Part shown: positions 25,014 through 33,797 of the stretch, one piece after another
Layout of the letters: the number at the start of each line of letters is the position of its first letter
Numbering within the stretch: the first letter of the stretch is position 1
NCBI GenBank assembly: GCA_934148985.1
Contig: CAKPDO010000001.1
Location: 1 to 64,000 of the forward strand
Direction of reading: 5' to 3'
Origin: an uncultured Clostridia bacterium
GTDB lineage: Bacteria; Bacillota; Clostridia; TANB77; CAG-508
DNA length: 64,000 nucleotides
Position numbers and translations under genes: made by a program
The notes under the pieces: model-generated
What the model was told of the DNA's origin: nothing
The model's database searches: none
What the model saw: only the letters and a program-made list of their open reading frames with translations

Positions 25014-25568
25014 ATGAAGGAAGAATTTTTAAAACTACTTAAAAGCACAAATAGAGAAAACATAGATGAATTAATAGATTTTATAAATAAAACAGACTTT
25101 TTTGATGCACCAGCAAGTACACGTTTTCACGGAAGTAGAGAACATGGATTAGTAGAACATAGTTTAAAAGTATATGAAATATTAAAAGAAAAAGTAAAAT
25201 CAGCATGTATAGAAATAAAAACACCTCCTGAATCTGTGATATTAATAGCATTACTACATGATTTATGTAAAGCAAATTACTATAAAATAGATTATAGAAA
25301 TGCTAAAAACGCATTAGGTATATGGGAAAAAGTACCATATTACACTGTAGAAGATACAATTCCATATGGACATGGAGAAAAGTCTGTAATGATGATTACT
25401 GAATACATAAAACTTACTCCAGAAGAAAAATATGCAATCCGTTGGCATATGGGATATACAGAGCCTAAAGAACAATATAATACAATAGGACTAGCATTTA
25501 GCAAATATCCAATTGCATTATTAACCCATGAGGCTGATTTAGAAGCAACTTATTTTTTTGATACATAA
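25014..25568 (+). CDS. HD-domain phosphohydrolase
   Basis: A 184-residue cytoplasmic protein with an HD metal-dependent phosphohydrolase domain: STRFHGSREHGLVEHSLKVY (first His) and LIALLHDLCKANYY (the His-Asp pair), followed by HGEKSVMMITEYIKLTPEEK and IRWHMGY. Families like this hydrolyse nucleotides or cyclic nucleotides, but the substrate cannot be told from the sequence. It starts three bases after sigH. After its stop the sequence enters a G/C-rich repeat region rather than a simple terminator. Confidence 0.88.
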   Translation: MKEEFLKLLKSTNRENIDELIDFINKTDFFDAPASTRFHGSREHGLVEHSLKVYEILKEKVKSACIEIKTPPESVILIALLHDLCKANYYKIDYRNAKNALGIWEKVPYYTVEDTIPYGHGEKSVMMITEYIKLTPEEKYAIRWHMGYTEPKEQYNTIGLAFSKYPIALLTHEADLEATYFFDT

Positions 25569-25580
25569 TTTCTAAATAAA

Positions 25581-25700
25581 AATGTTCCATTGGGACCGGG
25601 TCTTTTTGGAGCATTTTTTTGGACAAAAGAGACTTGGTTTCTTTTGTTCCTGAGTTTTACATATATATAAGGACAAAAAAGAACCGGTCTCTTTTGTCCT
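25581..25700. repeat. Intergenic ccggt/ccgggt repeat cluster
   Basis: Contains gggaccgggtctttttgg and aaaaaagaaccggtctc in inverted orientation around an A/T-rich spacer, ending in ttttgtcc. The family matches copies at 21291-21349 and 47165-47242. It may act as a transcription end signal. Confidence 0.7.
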
Positions 25701-25719
25701 AGCGAGGAGAAAAAATAAA

Positions 25720-27003
25720 ATGAATAAAACAGAACCACGTACACTTCCAGGGTTTATGGAATTATTACCACAAGACCAAATATTATTTAATCAAATAAAA
25801 GAAACAATTAAAAGAAATTACGAAAAATTTGGATTTTTACCACTAGACACACCAATAATAGAAGATTCTAAAGTATTGCTTGCAAAAGCTGGAGGAGAAA
25901 CAGAAAAACAAATATATAGATTTAATAAAGGAGATAGTGACCTAAGTCTAAGATTTGACCTAACTGTTCCTCTTGCAAAATATGTGGCTAAAAATTATGG
26001 TGAACTTGCTTTTCCATTTAGAAGATATCAAATAGGAAAAGTATACAGAGGAGAAAGACAGCAAAAGGGAAGATATAGAGAATTTTATCAATGTGATATA
26101 GATATAATTGGGGATGGAGAATTAAGCATAATAAATGATGCAGAACTTCCAAATGTTATTTATCATACATTTACAGAACTTGGATTCGGTGAATTTACAA
26201 TTTGTATAAATAATAGAAAAATATTAAACGGTTTATTTGAAAGCTTAAGTTTAAGCAAAGAAGCTTCAGATATTTTGAGAATTATTGATAAAATAGAAAA
26301 AATAGGAAAAGATGCTGTAATAGAAGAATTACAAAAAATAAATGTAGAACAAGAAAAAATTGATAAAATAATGAATTTTATTGCAATTGATGGTTCAAAT
26401 GATGACAAATTAAAATCTTTAAGCGAACTTGGAATTGAAGCAGAAAAATTCATTAAAGGATTAGAAGAACTAACAGAAGTTGTAAAATATATGAGGCTAT
26501 TTGGAATTCCAGAAAGTAACTTTAAGATAGACTTAACGATTGCAAGAGGGCTAGATTATTACACGGGAACAGTTTATGAGACTTTCCTAAATAAATATAA
26601 GAATTTAGGAAGTATTTGCTCTGGAGGAAGGTATGAAAATTTGGCTGAATATTATACAGATAAAAAACTTCCAGGTGTTGGAATATCTATAGGTCTTACT
26701 AGATTATTTTATCAATTAAGTGAAATTAATTTGATAAAATCTGAAAAAAAGGCTATTTCAGATGTTCTTGTAATTTCAATGACAAATAATTTTGAATATG
26801 TTTCTAAAGTTGCAAATAAATTAAGAGAAGAAGGCAAAAATGTTCAAGTTTATTATGAGGATAAAAAGACTAAAACTAAATTTAAGTATGCAGATAAACT
26901 AGAAATTCCTTATACTGTTATTATTGGTGATGATGAAGTCGAAAGTGGAAGCTACAGCTTAAAAAATATGATTACAGGAGAGCAGGAAATTCAAAAGTTG
27001 TGA
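25720..27003 (+). CDS. hisS: Histidyl-tRNA synthetase
   Basis: A class II aminoacyl-tRNA synthetase that charges tRNA-His. It has 427 residues. The N-terminal part PRTLPGFMELLPQDQ is standard. Motif 2 is FRRYQIGKVYRGERQQKGRY with YREFYQCDIDIIG, the histidine-specific loop is ARGLDYYTGTVYE, and motif 3 is GVGISIGLTRLFYQL. A C-terminal anticodon-binding domain follows (SDVLVISMTNNFEYVSKVAN). aspS usually follows hisS in Clostridia but is not here. The start lies just after the repeat cluster. Confidence 0.95.
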   Translation: MNKTEPRTLPGFMELLPQDQILFNQIKETIKRNYEKFGFLPLDTPIIEDSKVLLAKAGGETEKQIYRFNKGDSDLSLRFDLTVPLAKYVAKNYGELAFPFRRYQIGKVYRGERQQKGRYREFYQCDIDIIGDGELSIINDAELPNVIYHTFTELGFGEFTICINNRKILNGLFESLSLSKEASDILRIIDKIEKIGKDAVIEELQKINVEQEKIDKIMNFIAIDGSNDDKLKSLSELGIEAEKFIKGLEELTEVVKYMRLFGIPESNFKIDLTIARGLDYYTGTVYETFLNKYKNLGSICSGGRYENLAEYYTDKKLPGVGISIGLTRLFYQLSEINLIKSEKKAISDVLVISMTNNFEYVSKVANKLREEGKNVQVYYEDKKTKTKFKYADKLEIPYTVIIGDDEVESGSYSLKNMITGEQEIQKL

Positions 27004-27013
27004 TTTTTTGAGA

Positions 27014-27056
27014 GGAGATACGAGCTTAATGAAAAATGCTCGTATCCCTTTTTTAT
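27014..27056 (+). terminator. Terminator after hisS
   Basis: ggagatacgagc...gctcgtatccc followed by a T run. Confidence 0.85.
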
Positions 27057-27095
27057 TAAATAGTAAAAATGAAAAAAAGTGACTTCTTCACGAAA

Positions 27096-29465
27096 TCACT
27101 TTAATTCCACAACTGTAACACCCATTTCACCTTCACCAAAGCCACCAATCCTAAAAGACTTAACTCTTTTATGTTTCTTTAGAAAATTCTGTATAGCAAT
27201 GCGAAGTTTTCCAGTGCCTTTACCATGGACAATCCTAGCAGTTTGAATCTTAGCTAAAAAACAGTCATCCAAGAACTTATCCACTAGAGGGATAGCTTCA
27301 TCTACGGTTAAGCCAATAACATTAATTTCAGAATTTGCAAATCTAGTTTTACTAACCTTAGGAGTAGAAGAAACTAAAGGTTTTGTCAAATCATTTTTTA
27401 AATTTCTAGGCATCTCTAAATATTTAATATTAACATTTGTTTTTATAAGACCAATTTGAACTTGAATTTCGTCGTTTTTATTAATTTTTGAAGAACAAAT
27501 GATGCCATTTTGATTAAGATTTGTAATATAAACTTTTAATCCATCTTTGATTAAATCACGAGAAATAGGATTAGCGGCTATATTTTCTACAGTATCTTTA
27601 ATAGATTTTTCTTTAATTGATGTATTTAATTTGTTTCTTAAATTATTAAGTTCATCAACAGCACCAGATGTATTTTCAATTTTTTTCATTTCATTAATCA
27701 ATTTTGAAGCTTCGTCTTTAGCCTCAAGCAAAATATCTCTAGCTTTAGTTTTAGCATTGTTAATGAGTTCTTGTTCTTGCTCTTTTAATCTAGAATCATC
27801 TCTTTGAAGATTTTTCTTAAGGACTTCAATTTGATTTAGATTTTTTTGAATTTCTTCTTTTTCTTTTTCGATTTGGATTTTATCATCATAAATTTTCTTT
27901 AAAAGAGCTTCAATATCGACATCTTGTTTATCCATTAGTGAGCGGGCATTGTCAATTATTTCTTTATTTATACCTAATTTTTCGCTAATTGCAAATGCAT
28001 TACTTTTACCTGGAATACCAAGTAAAAGGCGATATGTAGGCTTTAAGTTTTCAATATCGAATTCTACACTTGCATTTTGAACATCAGGAGTTACAAGAGC
28101 ATAACGTTTTAACTCTTGATAGTGAGTTGTCGCAATAGTTAAAATATTGTTATTTTTAAAATGTTCTAAAATACTAATTGCAAGATGAGCTCCTTCAATT
28201 GGGTCTGTTCCAGAACCTAATTCATCTACTAAGATTAGACTATTTTCTGTTGCAGTTTTTAAAATATGAGATATATTTATCATATGGCTTGAAAATGTAC
28301 TAAGAGAGTCAGAAATACTTTGGTCATCTCCAATGTCAGCAAAGATTTCATCAAAAACATATATACTAGATTTTTCATCAGCTGGTATATTTAGACCAGA
28401 ACAAGCCATTAATTCTAATAAGCCAACTGTTTTTAATGTGACAGTTTTTCCTCCTGTATTTGGACCTGTAATAATAAGCAAAGAAAAATCTTTGCCAATG
28501 CTTAAAGATGTTGGAACAACCTTTTCAGCGTCAATCAAAGGATGACGAGCATTTATGAATTCGGCAAATTTTTCCTCGTTTATTTTAGGTGTAATTCCCT
28601 TTATTGAGCTTGAATATTTAGCTTTTGCAAATATAAAGTCCAATTTTCCAATTATAGAAACATCTAATTTTATTTCATTAGTATATGCGAAAAGTAAACT
28701 ACTTAAATTGTATAAAATTTTCTCAATTTCGGCATTTTCATCAATTTTTAAATTATTTAATTCATTATTAAATTCAAATACCGCAAGTGGCTCAATAAAA
28801 ACAGTGGAACCACTTGAAGACATATCATGTACGAATCCTTTTACATAAGACCTGTATTCTTGTTTTACAGGGATAACATATCTATCATTTCTTATTGTTA
28901 CAACATTTTCTTGTATGTATTTTGAATAACTTGATGAGTGTAAAATTGTGTTTAATTTTGATTTTATATCTTGCTCAAGTCTTCTTTCACGTCTTCTTAT
29001 ACTTGCAAGTGTATCAGAACTATTATCGGCAATTGTGTTTTCATCAATAACACATTTTTTAATTCTATCTACTATAGCATGATTTGAGTATAATTGACTG
29101 AAATATTCATTTAAATATACAAAATCATCAGTATTTATGAAATATGAAAAATATTGTATCAACTCATCTGACATTTCTAAGATGTTCACTACAGATAAAA
29201 GTGCTTTAGCTGAGATTAGACTGGAACTTTCAAGTAGTTTTAAATAAATTCCAATATCGTCAATTTCAGAAATAGGGGGTGTAGAATTTCTTTCTATTAA
29301 TCCTACAGCTTCATTGGTTTCGGCTAAAGTTCTTTTGACAATTTCTTTTTGACCTGATGGCATTAAATTAGATGCAATACTTTTTCCAATGTATGTGTGA
29401 CAATATGTAGTTAATTTTTCTAAAATTCGGTTGTATTCTAATTTTTTTAAATATATTTGATTCAT
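27096..29465 (-). CDS. mutS2: Endonuclease MutS2
   Basis: A MutS paralogue lacking the mismatch-recognition domain. It limits homologous recombination and can rescue collided ribosomes in Bacillota. It has 789 residues, the standard size. The ATPase domain has Walker A LLIITGPNTGGKTVTLKTVG (about 325-344), Walker B SLILVDELGSGTDP and the ATTHYQELK switch. A long coiled coil spans about 510-610. The C-terminal Smr nuclease domain is INVIGLTVDEAIPLVDKFLD with ARIVHGKGTGKLR. The ATG at 29465 was chosen for its ribosome-binding site aaaaggaatgg. It is the only long minus-strand gene here between hisS and serS. Confidence 0.95.
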   Translation of the reverse strand: MNQIYLKKLEYNRILEKLTTYCHTYIGKSIASNLMPSGQKEIVKRTLAETNEAVGLIERNSTPPISEIDDIGIYLKLLESSSLISAKALLSVVNILEMSDELIQYFSYFINTDDFVYLNEYFSQLYSNHAIVDRIKKCVIDENTIADNSSDTLASIRRRERRLEQDIKSKLNTILHSSSYSKYIQENVVTIRNDRYVIPVKQEYRSYVKGFVHDMSSSGSTVFIEPLAVFEFNNELNNLKIDENAEIEKILYNLSSLLFAYTNEIKLDVSIIGKLDFIFAKAKYSSSIKGITPKINEEKFAEFINARHPLIDAEKVVPTSLSIGKDFSLLIITGPNTGGKTVTLKTVGLLELMACSGLNIPADEKSSIYVFDEIFADIGDDQSISDSLSTFSSHMINISHILKTATENSLILVDELGSGTDPIEGAHLAISILEHFKNNNILTIATTHYQELKRYALVTPDVQNASVEFDIENLKPTYRLLLGIPGKSNAFAISEKLGINKEIIDNARSLMDKQDVDIEALLKKIYDDKIQIEKEKEEIQKNLNQIEVLKKNLQRDDSRLKEQEQELINNAKTKARDILLEAKDEASKLINEMKKIENTSGAVDELNNLRNKLNTSIKEKSIKDTVENIAANPISRDLIKDGLKVYITNLNQNGIICSSKINKNDEIQVQIGLIKTNVNIKYLEMPRNLKNDLTKPLVSSTPKVSKTRFANSEINVIGLTVDEAIPLVDKFLDDCFLAKIQTARIVHGKGTGKLRIAIQNFLKKHKRVKSFRIGGFGEGEMGVTVVELK

Positions 29466-29543
29466 TTTTACCATTCCTTTTATTTTGATATGTATATTAT
29501 GCCACAAAATTGCTATAAAATCAATAAAAAATTGATAAACCTA

Positions 29544-29572
29544 TTGACAAAAGAAGAAAAAGAGTGTAAACT
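29544..29572 (+). promoter_or_regulatory. Promoter of the ylxM-ffh operon
   Basis: TTGACA, a 17-base spacer and TAAACT, about 50 bases before ylxM. Confidence 0.7.
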
Positions 29573-29621
29573 ATATCCGTATTACAAAAAGAGCCTTGAA
29601 ACCATATAGGAGGAAAGAAGA

Positions 29622-29942
29622 TTGGAAGAAAAAATACAAATAAGTATATTATTAAGCTTGTATGGAAAACTACTGACAGATACTCAACAAAAATATATGG
29701 ATTTATATTATAATGAAGATTTATCATTGACTGAGATAGGAGAAAATGAAAATATCACAAGGCAAGCAGTAAGAACGATACTTGTAAAATCTAAAAATAA
29801 ATTACAAGAATACGAAAAAGATTTAAAATTTATGCAAAAAGAAACAAAAATAAAAGAACAAATTGAAAAATTAGAACAAACCAATATAGATGAAAAACAG
29901 AAAAAAATAATAGAAAAAATAAATAAAGAACTAGACTTCTAA
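29622..29942 (+). CDS. ylxM: YlxM/p13-like helix-turn-helix protein
   Basis: A 106-residue protein that in Bacillota is encoded beside ffh and modulates the signal recognition particle. A sigma-region-4-like helix-turn-helix is visible: LTDTQQKYMDLYYNEDLSLT, EIGENENITRQAVRTILVKS, then a coiled-coil tail rich in Lys/Glu. The start is TTG after ggaggaaaga. It lies 19 bases ahead of ffh in one operon. Confidence 0.9.
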   Translation: MEEKIQISILLSLYGKLLTDTQQKYMDLYYNEDLSLTEIGENENITRQAVRTILVKSKNKLQEYEKDLKFMQKETKIKEQIEKLEQTNIDEKQKKIIEKINKELDF

Positions 29943-29961
29943 GATTAAAGGAGGAAGCAAG

Positions 29962-31317
29962 ATGGCTTTTGAAGGATTATCTTCTAGACTTCAAGACATA
30001 ACAAGAAAAATAAAAGGAGAAGCAAGAATTACAGAAAGTAATATGAAAGACATGTTACGAGAAGTAAAACTTGCATTATTAGAGGCAGATGTAAACTACA
30101 AAATAGTAAAAGAATTTATTGCATCAGTTCAAGAAAAAGCTCTTGGTCAAGATGTAATGAAATCATTAAAACCAGGTGAACAAGTAGTAAAAATAGTTAG
30201 GGATGAGCTAACAGAGCTACTTGGGGGAACAGATAGTAAAATAAATATCTCACCAAATCCACCAACAGTAATAATGCTTGTTGGACTTCAAGGTGCAGGA
30301 AAAACTACAATGGCAGGAAAGCTTGCTAATTATTTAAGAAAACAAGGCAAAAAGCCACTAATGGTTGCTTGTGACGTATATAGGCCAGCAGCTATAAAAC
30401 AATTGCAAGTAGTAGGTGCTCAGCTTAATATTCCAGTATATGCTGAAGAAGGATGCAAAGACGTAGTAGCAATAGCAAAAAGAGCAATGAATGCAGCTAT
30501 GTCAAAATTAAATGACGTAGTAATAATAGATACAGCAGGACGTTTGCAAATAGACGAGGCTTTAATGCAAGAATTACAAGATGTAAAAAAGGCAGTAAGA
30601 CCACACGAAATTCTACTTGTAGTAGACTCAATGACAGGACAAGAGGCAGTAAATGTAGCAGATAGCTTCAACAGTAAGGTTGGAATAGATGGTGTAGTTT
30701 TAACAAAACTAGATGGTGACACACGTGGTGGTGCGGCACTTTCAGTAAAAAAAGTAACAGGAAAGCCAATAAAATTCATAGGTGTAGGCGAAAAACTAAA
30801 TGAACTTGAAGAATTCCATCCAGACAGAATGGCATCAAGGATTTTAGGAATGGGAGATGTTTTGTCAATTGTAGAAAAAGCAGAACAAGCCCTAGATATA
30901 GAAGAAGCAGAAAAACTAGAAAAACAATTACAAAAAAATAAATTTGACTTAGATGATTATTTAGCACAATTAAGACAAATTAAGAAAATGGGTTCAGTAT
31001 CATCACTTTTAAAAATGCTACCTGGTGCAGACAAGCTAAAAGATGTAAAAGTTGATGATAAAGAATTTATAAGAATAGAGGCAATAATAACTTCAATGAC
31101 AGCAAAGGAAAGAAAAAATCCATCAATTTTAAATGGAAGCAGAAGAAAACGTATTGCCAAAGGAAGTGGAACTCAGGTTCACGAAATAAACAAATTCATG
31201 GAATCTTTTGAAATGACACAAAAAATGATGAAACAGATGAAAACAAAAGGTGGAATGAAGCGTATGATGAAAGGATTAAAACTTGACCAAATGGATGATT
31301 TTAAAGATTTAATGTAA
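29962..31317 (+). CDS. ffh: Signal recognition particle GTPase
   Basis: The protein subunit of SRP; it binds signal peptides of nascent membrane proteins and delivers them to FtsY. It has 451 residues. The N domain spans about 1-95. The G domain has MLVGLQGAGKTTMAGKLANY (about 104-123), DVYRPAAIKQLQ, VIIDTAGRLQ and LTKLDGDTRGGAAL. The M domain, rich in methionine, has IITSMTAKERKNPSILNGSR and ends in MMKQMKTKGGMKRMMKGLKL. It is followed by the ribosomal protein S16 operon part (rpsP-khpA-rimM-trmD-rplS). Confidence 0.97.
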   Translation: MAFEGLSSRLQDITRKIKGEARITESNMKDMLREVKLALLEADVNYKIVKEFIASVQEKALGQDVMKSLKPGEQVVKIVRDELTELLGGTDSKINISPNPPTVIMLVGLQGAGKTTMAGKLANYLRKQGKKPLMVACDVYRPAAIKQLQVVGAQLNIPVYAEEGCKDVVAIAKRAMNAAMSKLNDVVIIDTAGRLQIDEALMQELQDVKKAVRPHEILLVVDSMTGQEAVNVADSFNSKVGIDGVVLTKLDGDTRGGAALSVKKVTGKPIKFIGVGEKLNELEEFHPDRMASRILGMGDVLSIVEKAEQALDIEEAEKLEKQLQKNKFDLDDYLAQLRQIKKMGSVSSLLKMLPGADKLKDVKVDDKEFIRIEAIITSMTAKERKNPSILNGSRRKRIAKGSGTQVHEINKFMESFEMTQKMMKQMKTKGGMKRMMKGLKLDQMDDFKDLM

Positions 31318-31455
31318 GCTTTAAACATATAAGGTTAGGAAGTATCATTAAATCATATAATTAAATTGATATTAAACTTTAAATATAAATACTAGATGCA
31401 AAGCATTAAAGTAAATTCAAGATAAAGGCATCAAACAATTAGGAGGTGAACAAAA

Positions 31456-31692
31456 ATGGTAAAAATAAGACTACAAAGAGAAGGAAAGAAAAAAGCTCCT
31501 TTCTATCATATAGTAGTAGCAGATTCTAGAAGCCCAAGAGATGGTAAAATAATTGAACAAATTGGTACTTATGACCCAATGACAGAACCATCAACAATCG
31601 TTTTAGACAATGCTAAAGTTGAGCAATGGATAAAAAATGGTGCTAAACCAACAGAAACAGTAAAAAAATTAATCGAAAAAGCATCAAAATAA
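31456..31692 (+). CDS. rpsP: 30S ribosomal protein S16
   Basis: A small-subunit assembly protein of 78 residues. [40 protein letters not shown] and [20 protein letters not shown] are diagnostic. The ribosome-binding site, taggaggtg, is strong. The order rpsP-khpA-rimM-trmD-rplS is the conserved Bacillota operon. The 138 bases between ffh and rpsP hold no feature I can name. Confidence 0.97.
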   Translation: MVKIRLQREGKKKAPFYHIVVADSRSPRDGKIIEQIGTYDPMTEPSTIVLDNAKVEQWIKNGAKPTETVKKLIEKASK

Positions 31693-31698
31693 TTTCAA

Positions 31699-31741
31699 AA
31701 AGGAGGATGTATTAATTTTTGTTAATACAAACTAAAAAATG
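31699..31741 (+). promoter_or_regulatory. Hairpin between Shine-Dalgarno and start codon of khpA
   Basis: aaaggagg at 31699-31706 is 32 bases from the ATG, far too distant, but an 8-base-pair hairpin (tgtattaa / ttaataca, 31708-31729) folds out most of the gap and leaves about 10 bases. Alternatively, TTG at 31719 opens the mini-ORF MLIQTKK, whose TGA overlaps the khpA ATG. Confidence 0.55.
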
Positions 31742-31969
31742 AAAGAAACTTTAAAAACAATTATCATAGGACTTGTAGATGACAAAGAAGCTGTTGAAGT
31801 AAGCGAAAAAAATAACGAACAATCAGTAGTTTTAGAAGTCAAAGTTGCCGAAAGCGATATGGGCAAGGTAATAGGTAAGCAAGGAAGAATTGCTAAATCT
31901 ATAAGAACAGTGATGAAAGCAGTTGCAAACAAAGAACATAAAAAAGTAACTGTTGAATTTATTGACTAA
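31739..31969 (+). CDS. khpA: KH-domain RNA-binding protein KhpA
   Basis: A 76-residue single KH domain with the signature VIGKQGRIAKSIRTVMKAVA (the GxxG loop is GKQG). KhpA with KhpB/EloR binds RNA and influences cell elongation and division in Gram-positives. It lies between rpsP and rimM as usual. Its start is unusual: the good Shine-Dalgarno is separated from it by a hairpin (see 31699-31741). The alternative is translational coupling to a seven-codon leader. Confidence 0.92.
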   Translation: MKETLKTIIIGLVDDKEAVEVSEKNNEQSVVLEVKVAESDMGKVIGKQGRIAKSIRTVMKAVANKEHKKVTVEFID

Positions 31970-32006
31970 TTTGAAAATTTTTTTAAAATTAGATGAGGTC
32001 AAAAAT

Positions 32007-32516
32007 ATGAAAAATGAAAAATTAGAAATTGGCCAAATAGTTAATACATTTGGAATAAAAGGATTTGTTAAAATTTATCCATATGTGGATGATATAACAA
32101 GATTTGATGATTTGAAAGAAGTATATATAAGTACAAAAAAACAAGAAACAAAATTAGAAATAGAAGAAGTAAAATACCAGAAAAATATGGTACTTATTAA
32201 ATTCAAGGGAATAGATACTGTAGAAAATGCTGAAAAATTAAGAAACAGTTATGTAAAAATAGACAGAAAAGATGCTATTAAACTTGAAGAAGGACAATAC
32301 TTTATAGCTGATTTGCTTGGACTAGATGTATATTTAGATACAGGCGAAAAGTTAGGTATTTTAGATGATATTTTTAATAATGGAAGTACAGATATATATG
32401 CTGTAAAAAATGAATTAGGCAAACAATTTTTATTGCCATACATAGACGAAGTTATAAAAAAAATAGACTTAGAAAATGAAAAAATAATAGTACATATAAT
32501 AGACGGATTAATTTAA
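32007..32516 (+). CDS. rimM: Ribosome maturation factor RimM
   Basis: A 16S rRNA processing factor that binds S19 in pre-30S. It has 169 residues. The N-terminal part LEIGQIVNTFGIKGFVKIYP and the PRC-barrel C-terminal domain (YFIADLLGLDVYLDTGEKLG; LLPYIDEVIKKIDLENEKII) are characteristic. The ATG at 32007 was chosen after gatgaggtc; an upstream TTG in the same frame would add 18 residues overlapping khpA and is unlikely. It precedes trmD. Confidence 0.94.
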   Translation: MKNEKLEIGQIVNTFGIKGFVKIYPYVDDITRFDDLKEVYISTKKQETKLEIEEVKYQKNMVLIKFKGIDTVENAEKLRNSYVKIDRKDAIKLEEGQYFIADLLGLDVYLDTGEKLGILDDIFNNGSTDIYAVKNELGKQFLLPYIDEVIKKIDLENEKIIVHIIDGLI

Positions 32517-32539
32517 AACATATATAAATGGAGGAGAAA

Positions 32540-33237
32540 ATGAAATTTGATTGTTTAACACTTTTTCCTGAAATGTTTGAGGCTTTAGACCAAAGCATTA
32601 TAGGAAGAGCAAAAGAAAAAAATCTAATAGAAATAAATTTGATAAATATTAGAGATTTTTCAAAAGATAAACACAAAAAAGTTGATGATACTCCATATGG
32701 TGGTGGTGCTGGAATGGTAATGAAAGCAGATGTAGTTTATGATGCATATAAATCTATAAATGATGAAAATGCAAAAGTAATATATATGTCACCACAAGGC
32801 AAAACTTTAAATCAGTCCAAAGTAGAAGAATTATCAAAACAAGAACATTTAATAATATTATGTGGGCATTATGAAGGCATAGACCAAAGGGTAATTGATA
32901 AAATAGTAGATGAGGAAATTTCTATTGGAGATTATGTCTTGACAGGAGGAGAAATTCCAGCGATGGTGTTGATTGATGCTGTTTCAAGATATAAAGAGGG
33001 AGTATTATCCAAAGAATCTATAGAAGAAGAATCATTTTGCAATCGGATTATTAGAATATCCGCAATATACAAGGCCGGAAGTATTTGACGGAATAAAAGT
33101 TCCAGAAGTTTTGCTTTCTGGAAATCACAAAAATATTGATAAATGGAGAAAAGAACAATCTATCCTAATTACACGTATTAAAAGGCCAGATTTATTGAAA
33201 AATGAAGTACCAAGCAATGGTACCGCTCGGAAAGTAA
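32540..33237 (+). CDS. trmD: tRNA (guanine-N1)-methyltransferase, with one or two CGG +1 shifts
   Basis: Methylates G37 of tRNAs with a pyrimidine at 36, preventing +1 frameshifting. Knotted SAM-site motifs are [30 protein letters not shown] and [20 protein letters not shown]. In-frame CGG at 33044 shifts +1, giving [19 protein letters not shown], diagnostic of TrmD. A second in-frame CGG lies at 33228. If it shifts too, translation stops at 33237 (231 residues), just before a hairpin; if not, it runs to 33278 (245 residues). Both lengths are acceptable. The ATG at 32540 follows ggaggag. TrmD itself guards reading frame at proline and other codons. Confidence 0.93.
33044..33046 (+). other. 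CGG +1 shift site in trmD
   Basis: Codon 169 is CGG in frame 0 (aat CGG att). CGGA read as Gly gives [14 protein letters not shown]. Confidence 0.88.
33228..33230 (+). other. Possible second CGG +1 shift site near the trmD end
   Basis: In frame after the first shift (gct CGG aaa). CGGA read as Gly gives TA-G-K and then TAA, just before the hairpin at 33239. Unshifted reading adds 14 unconserved residues. Confidence 0.5.
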
Positions 33238-33238
33238 A

Positions 33239-33270
33239 CTATTGTCTAAGATTAAACTTAGCGACAATAG
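33239..33270 (+). promoter_or_regulatory. Hairpin upstream of rplS
   Basis: ctattgtc...gacaatag with an inner taag/ctta pair and no T run. It may be an L19 leader or processing site. It lies between the shifted trmD stop and the rplS ribosome-binding site. Confidence 0.5.
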
Positions 33271-33293
33271 AAATTTAAGGGAGGAAGTTAAAA

Positions 33294-33785
33294 ATGGATA
33301 TAATAAAATCTATTGAACATGAACAATTAAAATCAACAATTCCAGATTTAAAAGTAGGAAATACAGTAAAAGTTCATGTTAGAATTAAAGAAGGAAACAA
33401 AGAAAGAATCCAAGTTTTCGAAGGAATTATAATAAAAGTTCAAGGTGCAGGAGTTAACAAAACATTTACTGTAAGAAAAATATCTTATGGTGTAGGTGTT
33501 GAAAAAACATTCTTAATTCACTCACCATTAGTTGAAAAAGTTGAAGTAGTAAGAGTAGGAAAAGCTAGACGTGCTAAATTATTCTATTTAAGAGATAGAG
33601 TAGGAAAAGCAGCTAAGACTAAAGAAATTGCAGGAGCAAGAATTGAAAATATAGAAATTTCTGTAAAAGGTGAAGAAGCACCAGCTGCTGTTGAAACTGT
33701 AGAAGCACCAGTTGAAGTAGCTCAAACAGAAGAAGCTCCAGTAGTAGAAGTTAAAACAGAAGCTACAGAAAACAAAGCTGAATAA
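33294..33785 (+). CDS. rplS: 50S ribosomal protein L19 with an acidic C-terminal extension
   Basis: The L19 core (residues about 1-115) has [40 protein letters not shown] and [21 protein letters not shown]19 lies at the 30S-50S interface. After residue about 120 there is an extra tail of roughly 45 Ala/Val/Glu/Thr-rich residues ([20 protein letters not shown] and onward) not found in the usual 115-120-residue protein. The tail is in frame, ends at a normal stop and is followed by trmB after 12 bases. Its role is unknown. Confidence 0.95.
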   Translation: MDIIKSIEHEQLKSTIPDLKVGNTVKVHVRIKEGNKERIQVFEGIIIKVQGAGVNKTFTVRKISYGVGVEKTFLIHSPLVEKVEVVRVGKARRAKLFYLRDRVGKAAKTKEIAGARIENIEISVKGEEAPAAVETVEAPVEVAQTEEAPVVEVKTEATENKAE

Positions 33786-33797
33786 TAGGAGAATATT

